From the IMG/VR virus record IMGVR_UViG_3300023096_000007, positions 1 to 47,620 of that record: a DNA stretch of 47,620 nucleotides; one strand, written 5' to 3'. The stretch is from a virus. Shown one piece after another: positions 31,855 through 39,121 of the stretch. The notes beneath the pieces are model-generated. The model made no database searches. It had not been told where the DNA came from and saw only the letters and a list, made by a program, of their open reading frames with translations. Both the position numbers and the translations under genes were made by a program. The first letter of the stretch is position 1, and each line of letters begins with the position of its first letter.

Positions 31855-31925
31855 ATTGCATATCCCAATGAGGACATAGCAGCGATAAAAACAATCACTA
31901 AGCAAGCGTTAATAAAATCTTTCAT
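31851..31925 (-). CDS. Tiny membrane/signal-like peptide
   Basis: 24 aa (MKDFINACLVIVFIAAMSSLGYAI), almost entirely one hydrophobic helix. ATGA overlap with the next peptide. AAGGA about 7 nt upstream of the start. Function unknown. Confidence 0.4.
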   Translation of the reverse strand: MKDFINACLVIVFIAAMSSLGYAI

Positions 31926-31961
31926 TTTCAATCCTTATTCATTAATGTTAATCGGTATTAA

Positions 31962-32111
31962 TTAATAAGCCTGACGACCCCAAGGCGCATATTTGTTTCT
32001 TTCCATCGCGCGGTGGTCAATTTTATAAACAGGTGCATTTACCCAACGTTTAGTTAATCCTGCGCCTAATAAAATCTTTGTGATTAGTTCGCCTGTTTGT
32101 ACGTATTTCAT
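31962..32111 (-). CDS. First gene of the leftward early operon, small basic protein
   Basis: 49 aa, with GGAG 9 nt before ATG 32111. 'YVQTGELITKILLGAGLTKRWVNAPVYKIDHRAMERNKY' is basic and helical. Transcribed from the leftward promoter at 32209-32237, about 90 nt upstream. First early leftward proteins often act on the host or on antitermination; nothing here proves it. Confidence 0.5.
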   Translation of the reverse strand: MKYVQTGELITKILLGAGLTKRWVNAPVYKIDHRAMERNKYAPWGRQAY

Positions 32112-32208
32112 TTTATTACTCCATATTTATTAATAAATTATTTTATTACTTAGCAACCGTCCCGCTTATCGCTATTGCGAATCACCTACGAGTTGCAACC
32201 ACAACTAC

Positions 32209-32237
32209 ATCTTAAAACATCCAATTCATAAAGTCAA
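32209..32237 (-). promoter_or_regulatory. Leftward early promoter
   Basis: Minus strand TTGACT (32237-32232), 17-nt spacer, TAAGAT (32214-32209), predicted start near 32202. It faces away from the rightward promoter at 32271-32298, which has the same -10 hexamer. Good consensus match. Confidence 0.65.
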
Positions 32238-32248
32238 CACCTTTAGTG

Positions 32249-32268
32249 CATTATTTGTACGATAAATG
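32249..32268. promoter_or_regulatory. Imperfect palindrome between divergent early promoters (candidate operator)
   Basis: CATTATTTGTACGATAAATG: 7 of 10 base pairs symmetric about the central GTAC. It lies between the leftward and rightward -35 boxes, the place expected for a Cro-like protein (32325 gene) to shut off both. Confidence 0.45.
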
Positions 32269-32270
32269 TA

Positions 32271-32298
32271 TTGCTTTATTAATTCAATATGCTAAGAT
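32271..32298 (+). promoter_or_regulatory. Rightward early promoter
   Basis: TTGCTT, 16-nt spacer, TAAGAT; predicted start near 32305, just before the AAAGG ribosome site of the HTH gene. The weak -35 suggests activation or weak basal use. Confidence 0.5.
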
Positions 32299-32324
32299 AA
32301 GCCATGTTTAAATGAAAGGTAAAT

Positions 32325-32543
32325 ATGAATCCATTAACTAAGATGCTTAATTTGTTTTACAACCAGCGCGAATGTTCAGATGAAATGGTAATAGGACAAA
32401 CAACATTAAGCGGCTGGGTAAAGAAAGGCTTTATACCTTACAAAAACGCTGATTATATTGAGCAGCAATCAATGGGCAGGATTAAAGCTGATGACGTTCG
32501 TAAATACGCTATTAAGATGCGTAAAGCTAGAAAGGCTGATTAA
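32325..32543 (+). CDS. Small HTH regulator (Cro/YdaS-like)
   Basis: 72 aa. 'EMVIGQTTLSGWVKKGFIPYKNADYIEQQSMGRIKADDVRKYA' has the helix-turn-helix and following 'P...a..ie..t.G.i...dv' pattern of Cro/YdaS-type proteins, which bind operators at divergent promoters. First gene of the rightward early operon, with a palindrome just upstream. No CI-like partner was found divergent to it. Confidence 0.75.
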   Translation: MNPLTKMLNLFYNQRECSDEMVIGQTTLSGWVKKGFIPYKNADYIEQQSMGRIKADDVRKYAIKMRKARKAD

Positions 32544-32544
32544 C

Positions 32545-32853
32545 ATGGAAAAGAAACCACATAAGCACGCAGAATTAATTAAGCAATGGGCTGATGGCGA
32601 ATCAATCCAATTGCTACGCTGTGACGGAAGTTGGGGCGATACAATTAATCCTGATTGGGATGAATCAATTCGTTACCGTGTAAAAGTTGAACCTGTTATT
32701 GACGTTATATTTTTTGTTTATAGAGAAGGTCAATACTGGAAAGCTGGATCGCACATTGATGTTGGAGAAAATACTGCAATACCATTTTCTGGCGAAGACT
32801 TAAAAATAACTTACCACGATGGTAAAGCCGTTAAGTCTCAATTGGCTGATTAA
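32545..32853 (+). CDS. Hypothetical phage protein ('KPHKHAELIKQWADG')
   Basis: 102 aa. 'KPHKHAELIKQWADGESIQLLRCDGSWGDTINPDWDESIRYRVK' is a recurrent phage module ('W.dg..iq.....g.W.d...P.w.....yRik'), function unknown. Start 1 nt after the HTH gene stop. Confidence 0.65.
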   Translation: MEKKPHKHAELIKQWADGESIQLLRCDGSWGDTINPDWDESIRYRVKVEPVIDVIFFVYREGQYWKAGSHIDVGENTAIPFSGEDLKITYHDGKAVKSQLAD

Positions 32854-32894
32854 TCGGCATACCTACCTAATACACAAAACAGAAAGGATTTAAG

Positions 32895-33155
32895 ATGATA
32901 AAGGCTGGAGATTTGGTGATAGTAATTAAACCTAGTCATTGCTGTAATTCATATGGGTCTATTGGACTTATTTTTAAAACAGCGAATCTAAAAAGAAGTA
33001 AGTTTGGAATTTGTGAATGTGGTGCTATTGATTTTAATGATAATCGGTATATTGGATTGGTCGGAGGTGGTTTTATTTTAAAATCACGCCTCAAAAAAAT
33101 AGACCCACTATCAGAACTAGATGATATTAGAACAGATGAAAGTATTAGTGCTTGA
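32895..33155 (+). CDS. Small beta-rich hypothetical protein
   Basis: 86 aa. 'IKAGDLVIVIKPSHCCNSYGSIGLIFK' and 'RLKKIDPLSELD' recall SH3-like small phage proteins with two Cys pairs (CC, CEC). AAAGGA ribosome site. Unknown. Confidence 0.55.
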   Translation: MIKAGDLVIVIKPSHCCNSYGSIGLIFKTANLKRSKFGICECGAIDFNDNRYIGLVGGGFILKSRLKKIDPLSELDDIRTDESISA

Positions 33156-33224
33156 ACCCTAAAGCTATTTTGTTCATTAGATTTTCTCTTTTAAGTAGCA
33201 TTACTACATATGAAAGGTTTTAAA

Positions 33225-33386
33225 ATGGTAGATTCAGATGCTTTAGAAACAATATTATTGCGGATAACAGAAACGATTTGGCAAGTTAATCATTCTGTTG
33301 GCAATCACTCATTAAGAGAACAAATTAAGAATGAATTGAATGTAATAAATTATGAAATAAAAAGTTTGACAAGTAGTAAGAAGTAA
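33225..33386 (+). CDS. Small helical protein
   Basis: 53 aa, with AAAGG 7 nt upstream of ATG 33225 (an ATG 15 nt earlier is in frame). 'LETILLRITETIWQVNHSVGNHSLREQIKNELNVINYEI' looks like two helices. The E2 promoter (TTGACA) sits inside its 3' end. Unknown. Confidence 0.45.
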   Translation: MVDSDALETILLRITETIWQVNHSVGNHSLREQIKNELNVINYEIKSLTSSKK

Positions 33387-33393
33387 GTAAAAT
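33366..33393 (+). promoter_or_regulatory. Strong promoter for E2 RNA
   Basis: Perfect TTGACA, 16-nt spacer, TAAAAT (5 of 6). Predicted start near 33400, 27 nt before the E2 closing stem. Same arrangement as the E1 promoter on the other strand. Confidence 0.7.
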
Positions 33394-33399
33394 TCAGTT

Positions 33400-33507
33400 A
33401 TCACTTGCAGGTGGTTTATTATGAGTAGCCATTAGACAAAACCCTGCACCTACTCGGTGTCCTGCAACCAAGCGAAAGTTTGGAGGGTTTTGCCTAGTGG
33501 CTTTTTT
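33400..33507 (+). ncRNA. Structured RNA element E2, ~108 nt, terminator-ended
   Basis: 33427-33445 pairs with 33484-33502 over 19 positions (A-C mismatch at position 10, G-U at 14, the same places as in E1), enclosing CACC-UACUC-GGUG (33447-33459) and CCAA...UUGG (33468-33483). UUUUUU follows. The UACUC loop and the segment 'UCC.GC.AAC' are shared with E1 while the stems differ with compensating changes. Lies between a strong promoter and the replication genes. Small RNA, attenuator or antitermination signal; not recognised. Confidence 0.78.
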
Positions 33508-33521
33508 ATTGGACGTTTAAT

Positions 33522-33659
33522 ATGAAAACAACCGAAACACAAGAGTTTAAAGACGCGATTCACTTATCCAAGTTAATCCCTTTAGGTAAAAAAACTCAAG
33601 CTAAAAAAGACGCTGTACATAGACTAGCTTTAGCATGGCAGAAAATGCTTAAAGCCTAA
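33522..33659 (+). CDS. Small basic protein before the replication genes
   Basis: 45 aa (MKTTETQEFKDAIHLSKLIPLG...), lysine-rich C-terminus. 2 nt before the DUF1376 gene. Weak ribosome site. Unknown. Confidence 0.45.
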   Translation: MKTTETQEFKDAIHLSKLIPLGKKTQAKKDAVHRLALAWQKMLKA

Positions 33660-33661
33660 TC

Positions 33662-34381
33662 ATGCACTACTATCAATTTAACATTGGTGATTACAAAACA
33701 CACACAGGGCATTTAACGCCAATTGAAGACATTTGTTATCGGCGGTTGTTAGATCATTATTATCTACACGAAGAACCCCTTGAAAACAACATCGATAAGT
33801 TAACTAGACTTCTAATGTTGAACGGATATTCAACAGATGTTGAACAGGTGTTGAACGAGTTTTTCATTCTGATAGAAAACAGATGGTATAACAATCGCGC
33901 TGATGCTGAAATAACTGCTTTCCAATTGCTTAAAGACAGCAAGTCAAAGGCTGGAAAGGCAAGCGCAGCAAAGAGATTAAGCAAATCTCAACAGGTGTTG
34001 AACACGCGTTTAACAGATGAGCAACTAAACAAGAACTATAAACCATTAACTATTAACAATGATAAAAGCATTGTCATCAACGATGTTGCTGACTGTCCGC
34101 ATCAAGAGATTATATCTTTATACAAAAAAATCCTTCCAATGGGAACGATACCTTTAACGTGGGATGGTTCACGATCATCTCAATTAAAAGCGAGGTGGAG
34201 AGAACAAGCAAAAAGACAAAATCTTGATTGGTGGGAAGGTCTTTTTAAATATATTGCTCAATCTGAATTTTTAACTGGTCAGGTTAATAGTGATAAAAGA
34301 AAGCCATTTGTGATTAGCCTTGATTGGATAATTAAATCTGAAAACTTTAAAAAAATAACAGAGGGTAAATATCATGGTTGA
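33662..34381 (+). CDS. Replication protein with DUF1376 domain
   Basis: 239 aa. 'YYQFNIGDYKTHTGHLTPIEDICYRRLLDHYYLHEEPL' is the DUF1376 N-terminal domain, common in phage replication initiators; the C-terminal part ('LDWWEGLFKYIAQSEFLTGQ') matches the tails of primosomal loader-type proteins. It overlaps the helicase gene by 8 nt, so it likely loads or directs it, as gpO/gpP-like proteins do. Confidence 0.8.
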   Translation: MHYYQFNIGDYKTHTGHLTPIEDICYRRLLDHYYLHEEPLENNIDKLTRLLMLNGYSTDVEQVLNEFFILIENRWYNNRADAEITAFQLLKDSKSKAGKASAAKRLSKSQQVLNTRLTDEQLNKNYKPLTINNDKSIVINDVADCPHQEIISLYKKILPMGTIPLTWDGSRSSQLKARWREQAKRQNLDWWEGLFKYIAQSEFLTGQVNSDKRKPFVISLDWIIKSENFKKITEGKYHG

Positions 34382-35720
34382 AATGTTTAATAAATTTGCA
34401 GAAGAAAATGTCATTGGTAGCCTTACGATTAATCCGCAAGCCTTTGATGAAATACATTGGCTAACACCTGAAATGTTTTACGATCAAGCGCATGGGTTTA
34501 TATTCGCACAACTTCGTTACATGATTACTAAAAACAAACCAGTTGATTTGGTTACATTGGCGGAAGGACTTGAAGCGCGTGGAAAGCTTGAATCAATAGG
34601 CGGTTTGCCTTACCTGATTGATTTAAACAAAAACAGCATTAGCAGTCACAACATAAAACGCCATGCTGAAATTGTGCAGGAATACTCAATTAAGCGCCAA
34701 CTTTTTGCAGCAACGGATGAAATTAAAATTGACTTAATGTCTAGTGGTGATATTTATAAAAAACTAGAAAAAGCACAGGCATTGATTTTATCCATAACCG
34801 AAACAAACAATACCGCCGAACCAGTATTTGTTCGTGATTTACTGGAAGAGCGCATGGAAAGAATTGATCAAGCGTATCAAGGAAATATCAAATTAATATC
34901 AACAGGGCTTTTAGATTTAGATAAACAGCTAGGAGGTGGGATTGAAGGCGGCTCTTTAATTATTATCGCCGCGTCTGCAAGCATGGGTAAAACCGCGTTG
35001 GCTATTCAATTGGCAGAATCAATCCAAACACCCAATGAAAGCGCTTTGATATTCAGCATTGAAATGTCAAACGGCTTGCTAGTGGATCGTATGATTAGTA
35101 ACAAATCACATATTTCATCTGACAGGCTAAGAACTGGCAACATGATTGATACGGATTTTGATGGATTAATGGCATCAGTTCCTAAATTGCAATCATTAAA
35201 CATGCTTTTAGACGACAGAACAAACAAATTAAACGGCATGCGAGCTAAGGCTAGGCAAGTAAAAAGAAAACACGGTCTTTCTTGCATCGTGATTGATTAC
35301 ATCGGTTTAATGATTGAAGACGATAATTCAAAAACTAACAGCCGTGAACAACAAATAAGCACTATCACAAGGGGCTTAAAAGCGCTTGCAAAGGATTTAA
35401 ATGTTCCAGTCATAGCATTGAGCCAACTCAACAGGAAAGTAAGCGACAGGCACAATAAACGCCCTGTGATGAGCGATTTAAGGGATAGCGGCGCAATTGA
35501 GCAAGATGCGGATGTGATTATGTTCGTTTACCGTGATGACTATTATGATGTAAACAGTGCTTACAAAGGCATGGCTGAATTGAATGTGGCAAAAAATAGG
35601 AATGGTGCAACAGGGGCGGTAATGGTTAACTTTGAAAAAGAAAGAACCCTCTTTACAAGCTACACTGGCGGTATGCAAATGCAAGAAGTTAAACCACAGA
35701 AAGGCGCATATTATGATTAA
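34374..35720 (+). CDS. Replicative DNA helicase, DnaB-type
   Basis: 448 aa. N-terminal DnaB domain (residues 1-110, 'AEENVIGSLTINPQAFDEIHWLTPEMFYDQAH'), C-terminal RecA-like ATPase with Walker A ASASMGKT (200-207), Walker B in 'LSCIVIDYIGLM' and the 'ALSQLNRKVSDR..KRPVMSDLRDSGAIEQDADVI' motif. 5'-3' ring helicase that also contacts primase. Walker A is SASMGKT rather than the usual RPSMGKT. Confidence 0.95.
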   Translation: MVEMFNKFAEENVIGSLTINPQAFDEIHWLTPEMFYDQAHGFIFAQLRYMITKNKPVDLVTLAEGLEARGKLESIGGLPYLIDLNKNSISSHNIKRHAEIVQEYSIKRQLFAATDEIKIDLMSSGDIYKKLEKAQALILSITETNNTAEPVFVRDLLEERMERIDQAYQGNIKLISTGLLDLDKQLGGGIEGGSLIIIAASASMGKTALAIQLAESIQTPNESALIFSIEMSNGLLVDRMISNKSHISSDRLRTGNMIDTDFDGLMASVPKLQSLNMLLDDRTNKLNGMRAKARQVKRKHGLSCIVIDYIGLMIEDDNSKTNSREQQISTITRGLKALAKDLNVPVIALSQLNRKVSDRHNKRPVMSDLRDSGAIEQDADVIMFVYRDDYYDVNSAYKGMAELNVAKNRNGATGAVMVNFEKERTLFTSYTGGMQMQEVKPQKGAYYD

Positions 35721-35913
35721 TGAAAACCTATTTTTAGAAGCGGCTGAGTACGAAGGTTATACATGGGAATTTGCAAATAGAAAAATTGAAGCTTATCTAG
35801 ACACGCGATGCGATTCAGCATCAATAGAATCTTTCGTCATTTGGCTACGTGAAAAATGGCAAGAAGAGTTACAAATTCGAGCAAGTAAATTAAACAACGG
35901 AGAATCACAATGA
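35713..35913 (+). CDS. Small protein between helicase and SSB
   Basis: 66 aa from ATG 35713, overlapping the helicase stop by 8 nt. Acidic/aromatic helices ('NLFLEAAEYEGYTWEFANRKIEAYL'). Sits in the replication operon; ATGA overlap with SSB. Unknown. Confidence 0.55.
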   Translation: MINENLFLEAAEYEGYTWEFANRKIEAYLDTRCDSASIESFVIWLREKWQEELQIRASKLNNGESQ

Positions 35914-36311
35914 ATGTACTAAACGCAATCGGCAATGTAGGTAAAGACGCAGAAGTTAAATATCTGGCTAGCGGTGATCCTATCTTAAATTTTAGCTTTG
36001 CATTAACTAGTGGATATGGCGATAAACAAATAACTAGCTGGCTTAATTGTTCACTATTCGGTAAACGTGCAGAAACACTAGCGCCAATGGTTTTAAAAGG
36101 CACAAAGATAGGCATTACAGGCGAGGTAGTTAACCGTGAATATGAGAAGGACGGCGCAAAAAGATACAGCCTTGAATGCAGATTAAGCAATATCACACTA
36201 TTGGGTAAAAAAGATGACAATGTGGCAACGCAACGTCAATCCGAAAAGCCTAATGAGCAAAAATCAGGCTTTGCTGATCCTATGGACTTCGAGGATTCTA
36301 TCCCTTTCTAG
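35910..36311 (+). CDS. ssb: Single-stranded DNA-binding protein
   Basis: 133 aa. OB-fold: 'MNVLNAIGNVGKDAEVKYLASGDPILNFSFALT', 'TSWLNCSLFGKRAETLAPMVLKGTKIGITGEV', 'SLECRLSNITLLG'. The C-terminus ends in the acidic tip MDFEDSIPF that recruits repair and replication partners. GGAG site. Confidence 0.95.
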   Translation: MNVLNAIGNVGKDAEVKYLASGDPILNFSFALTSGYGDKQITSWLNCSLFGKRAETLAPMVLKGTKIGITGEVVNREYEKDGAKRYSLECRLSNITLLGKKDDNVATQRQSEKPNEQKSGFADPMDFEDSIPF

Positions 36312-36319
36312 GCTAAATC

Positions 36320-36652
36320 ATGAACAACGGAAAACACTCTCAAGAATACCGCGATAACGAATACAACCTAGTATGTAAAGTATTAATCAGACCAATGCAC
36401 AGATACGACATAGAAAAGTTAGTGCCGATTAAATCGCTCTACAGCAAGATGAATAAATGGGTAGTTGAAGGCAAGATGTACAGCGCAAAGATGCACGTAG
36501 GCAACAAGATTTATCAGTTCTACAGCCTAACACCTTTGCATGATGATATTAAGCCAGTATTGCAACATTTCTATAGGGTTGAGCAGGACAAGAAACCTAA
36601 GCCGCAGCGTATTGTGCGTGTTGGCGATCGGTTGATTCATTCATGTTTGTAG
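36320..36652 (+). CDS. Hypothetical protein with winged-helix look
   Basis: 110 aa. 'HRYDIEKLVPIKSLYSKMNKWVVEGKMYSAKMHVGNKIYQFYSLTP' has a helix-turn-helix-plus-wing order and a basic C-terminus (KKPKPQRIVRVGDR). Directly downstream of SSB. May bind DNA; unproven. Confidence 0.5.
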   Translation: MNNGKHSQEYRDNEYNLVCKVLIRPMHRYDIEKLVPIKSLYSKMNKWVVEGKMYSAKMHVGNKIYQFYSLTPLHDDIKPVLQHFYRVEQDKKPKPQRIVRVGDRLIHSCL

Positions 36653-36678
36653 CAGTTTAACTAACCAAGGGGATAGAG

Positions 36679-36840
36679 ATGAGATTAACAATGAGTATAT
36701 TTGCGTCAATAATAGTATTAATAGTTTTTTGGTTAGGAGGATATGATTTTAATGAGCGTGGATTTTTGGCTGCATATTCAGCAATTTTTACAATAATCGC
36801 ATTTTTTATTGTTTACTCTTGTCCAGGATGGAAAAAATGA
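36679..36840 (+). CDS. Small two-span membrane protein
   Basis: 53 aa. Two hydrophobic stretches (SIFASIIVLIVFWLGG; AAYSAIFTIIAFFIVYS) and a short basic tail. ATGA overlap with the next membrane protein; GGGGATAGAG upstream. Unknown. Confidence 0.5.
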   Translation: MRLTMSIFASIIVLIVFWLGGYDFNERGFLAAYSAIFTIIAFFIVYSCPGWKK

Positions 36841-37181
36841 ATCTTTATCGTAAATACCAAATGTTCATCCTAAGACGCTCACTCAATCAATCCATCTGGC
36901 AATCAACTATGGAATTTAGACAATTTAAACTTCGTGAATCTGAAAAGATACTAATAATATTTCTAACATGCCTAATATCAATAGCCATCACTTTGAAATA
37001 CGCGGATTACATTGATAACGCTAGATTAGTACAATTTGACCGCGCCTTAAAAGCAGAAAGCGAAGAGCTAAAATCATCAGCTATTATTGCTACTATGCTG
37101 AATAATGATTATCTGCGCGTAGATGGTGTGCGTGCTAGGGTTAAGTTGCAGTTTTGTACAGCGGCGGGTGACTGCAAATGA
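36837..37181 (+). CDS. Membrane-anchored protein (Rz-like layout)
   Basis: 114 aa from ATG 36837. Basic N-terminus, one membrane helix (ILIIFLTCLISIAITLKYADYI, about 43-64) followed by a helical region and two Cys (QFCTAAGDC). Type II membrane topology; resembles i-spanins in layout but is far from the lysis genes. Couples to the methyltransferase by ATGA. Unknown. Confidence 0.5.
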   Translation: MNLYRKYQMFILRRSLNQSIWQSTMEFRQFKLRESEKILIIFLTCLISIAITLKYADYIDNARLVQFDRALKAESEELKSSAIIATMLNNDYLRVDGVRARVKLQFCTAAGDCK

Positions 37182-38164
37182 AATATCATTATGAATGGAA
37201 TTTAAAAGATGCTGTTTTCACTAAAGACAAAGGCAAGGTATTTAGTTGTTTTGCTTGCGGCGGTGGTTCAACGATGGGTTACAAGTTAGCTGGTTTCGAT
37301 GTGATAGGCTGCAATGAAATTGATCCGCGCATGATGAAAGCTTATATTGAAAATCATCATCCTAAATATTCATTCTTAGAACCAATTCAAGATTTTAAGA
37401 ATCGTGATGACTTGCCGGAAGAATTATTCGATTTAGATATTCTGGATGGTAGTCCGCCTTGCAGTAGCTTTTCAATGGCCGGCTTACGTGAAGAAGCATG
37501 GGGTGAAGAAAAACATTTTAGAGAAGGTCAAGCAGAGCAGGTGTTAGATACGCTGTTTTTTGATTTCATTGATTTAGCAAAAATATTGCAGCCAAAAATA
37601 GTAATAGCTGAAAATGTAAAAGGTTTATTACTAGGCGAAGCTAAAGCTTATGTTCTTAAAATATACAATGAATTTGAATCTGCTGGCTATTACGTTCAAC
37701 ATTGGTTATTAGACGCATCAAAAATGGGTGTGCCGCAGAAACGTGAAAGAGTTTTCTTTGTTGCCTTAAGAAAGGATCTGGCAGGCCAATTTTTAGATGC
37801 AGTTGATTTATTTACTATCGCACCCAAATTAAAACTTGTTTTTAATCATAAAGAGATACCAATTAAAGAGTTTGTAAAAGGGATTACAAAGCGCGACACA
37901 CAAAACTATTCTGAAACAAGATTTGGCGATGTAATGCTTGATATTAATAAACCTAGTAACACTATTGCGACAGATATTAATCGTTATTGGCTTGATGAAA
38001 ATACATTGATTGATGATAGAAGCAAAAAACTCATTGGCAGCTATCCGCTTGATTATGAATTTGGCACAGAAAATCCACAATATTTAATTGGAATGAGCGT
38101 ACCGCCTTTAATGACTGCACACATAGCAGATGAGATTTATAGTCAATGGTTGAGTAAATTGTAA
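37178..38164 (+). CDS. DNA cytosine-5 methyltransferase
   Basis: 328 aa. Motif I FSCFACGGGS (22-31), motif IV GSPPCSSFS with catalytic Cys95, ENV at 145-147, QKRERV at 187-192 and motif X near the end (IGMSVPPLMTAHIADEI). The target-recognition region between VIII and X is short, so it is likely a solitary phage methyltransferase that protects DNA from host restriction. No cognate nuclease is next to it. Confidence 0.93.
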   Translation: MKYHYEWNLKDAVFTKDKGKVFSCFACGGGSTMGYKLAGFDVIGCNEIDPRMMKAYIENHHPKYSFLEPIQDFKNRDDLPEELFDLDILDGSPPCSSFSMAGLREEAWGEEKHFREGQAEQVLDTLFFDFIDLAKILQPKIVIAENVKGLLLGEAKAYVLKIYNEFESAGYYVQHWLLDASKMGVPQKRERVFFVALRKDLAGQFLDAVDLFTIAPKLKLVFNHKEIPIKEFVKGITKRDTQNYSETRFGDVMLDINKPSNTIATDINRYWLDENTLIDDRSKKLIGSYPLDYEFGTENPQYLIGMSVPPLMTAHIADEIYSQWLSKL

Positions 38165-38346
38165 TGTGGACTAAAGTTGATGATTATCACTTTTCCAACA
38201 ACGGCTGGACTATTGCTAAGCATGGCACTGAGAAATGCCATCCAAAGTTTCCCTACGGTTTATTTCATGGCAACAAGAATCACGGATATTTCACCACTTC
38301 AAAAGAAGCTATAGCTAAGTACAATGAGTTAGTAAAAACAGTTTGA
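38164..38346 (+). CDS. Small hypothetical protein after methyltransferase
   Basis: 60 aa. 'WTKVDDYHFSNNGWTIAKHG' and 'YGLFHGNKNHGYFTTSKEAIAKYNELV' form a small beta-rich unit common in phages (resembles short 'W....Yhi.s..ytIsK' proteins). 1-nt TAATG overlap with the methyltransferase. Unknown. The next promoter's -35 lies in its stop. Confidence 0.6.
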   Translation: MWTKVDDYHFSNNGWTIAKHGTEKCHPKFPYGLFHGNKNHGYFTTSKEAIAKYNELVKTV

Positions 38347-38371
38347 CTTTAGAGTAACAATGATTTAAATT
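38343..38371 (+). promoter_or_regulatory. Promoter of the IbrB/IbrA-like operon
   Basis: TTGACT (38343-38348), 17-nt spacer, TAAATT (38366-38371). Predicted start near 38378, at the base of the structured leader. Confidence 0.6.
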
Positions 38372-38375
38372 TACA

Positions 38376-38432
38376 TATCGGTTACGGGAGCGTAGGTAAG
38401 GGTTTTATGCTTATCTCATAAAACCGCCGATA
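38376..38432 (+). promoter_or_regulatory. Three-way-junction leader RNA (E3) before IbrB-like gene
   Basis: Closing stem TATCGG/CCGATA (38376-38381, 38427-38432); hairpin TACG-GGAG-CGTA (38383-38394); hairpin GGTTTTATG/CATAAAACC (38401-38409, 38417-38425, 9 bp) with loop CTTATCT, part of which (CTTAT) could pair with GTAAG 38396-38400. No U-run follows, so it is not a terminator. It lies about 30 nt before the start codon and directly after the promoter; riboswitch-like or mRNA-stability element. Not recognised. Confidence 0.6.
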
Positions 38433-38464
38433 CACTCACTCACACATCAGATAAGGATACGCAA

Positions 38465-39121
38465 ATGCTTAAGACAGCAATACAAGACGCAATCAATTCA
38501 TGCAATACGCTAGATGAAAAAGTAACCTTAATAAACGAGTTAAGGCTTGCCATTCACGAACTAAGCCCATTCAATACCGAGCCTGTAGATTTAGTCACAT
38601 GGGTTAAAAATGATGCGGTTTACGCTAACTCGTATAATCCCAATAACGTTGGGCCAAAAGAGATGGAATTACTCCGACTTTCAATTGATGCAGACGGATA
38701 TACACAGCCTATCGTATCAATGCCTAGCGAAACTGGATATGAAGTAATTGACGGATTCCATCGCCACAGAGTTGGTAAAGAATGTGCAGATATTCAAAGC
38801 CGCATACATGGATATTTGCCTTTAGTACAAATTCGCACAAGCCAGAACGATATGAATGATCGCATGGCTTCAACCATTCGCCACAATCGCGCACGCGGTA
38901 AACATAAAGTTGAATCAATGAGTGAAATCGTTGTTGAGCTTAAGCGCCGCTTTTGGTCTGATGAAAAGATTGCTAAACAGCTTGGCATGGAATCAGATGA
39001 GGTTTTAAGACTTCAGCAGATTACAGGACTTGCTTCATTGTTTGCAGATAGCGATTTTAGCGAAGCATGGGAAGCCGAAAGTTTTGCTGATATTGAAGAG
39101 GTAGGCGAAATTGAAGATTAA
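38465..39121 (+). CDS. ParB-like nuclease-fold protein (IbrB-like)
   Basis: 218 aa. 'GPKEMELLRLSIDADGYTQPIVSMPSETGYEVIDGFHRHRVGKE' is the ParB/sulfiredoxin-fold core with the GFHRHR motif, followed by a helical DNA-binding-like region ('DEKIAKQLGMESDEVLRLQQITGLA'). It pairs with the PAPS-reductase-like gene 39845, as IbrB pairs with IbrA. Possible roles are regulation or DNA-linked sulfur chemistry; neither is shown for this phage. Confidence 0.8.
   Translation: MLKTAIQDAINSCNTLDEKVTLINELRLAIHELSPFNTEPVDLVTWVKNDAVYANSYNPNNVGPKEMELLRLSIDADGYTQPIVSMPSETGYEVIDGFHRHRVGKECADIQSRIHGYLPLVQIRTSQNDMNDRMASTIRHNRARGKHKVESMSEIVVELKRRFWSDEKIAKQLGMESDEVLRLQQITGLASLFADSDFSEAWEAESFADIEEVGEIED

Noticed and set aside
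25463-32111. Integrase, excisionase or CI repressor on the leftward strand
   Set aside because: I looked for tyrosine or serine recombinase motifs and for a larger HTH repressor with a protease tail; none of the leftward proteins fits.
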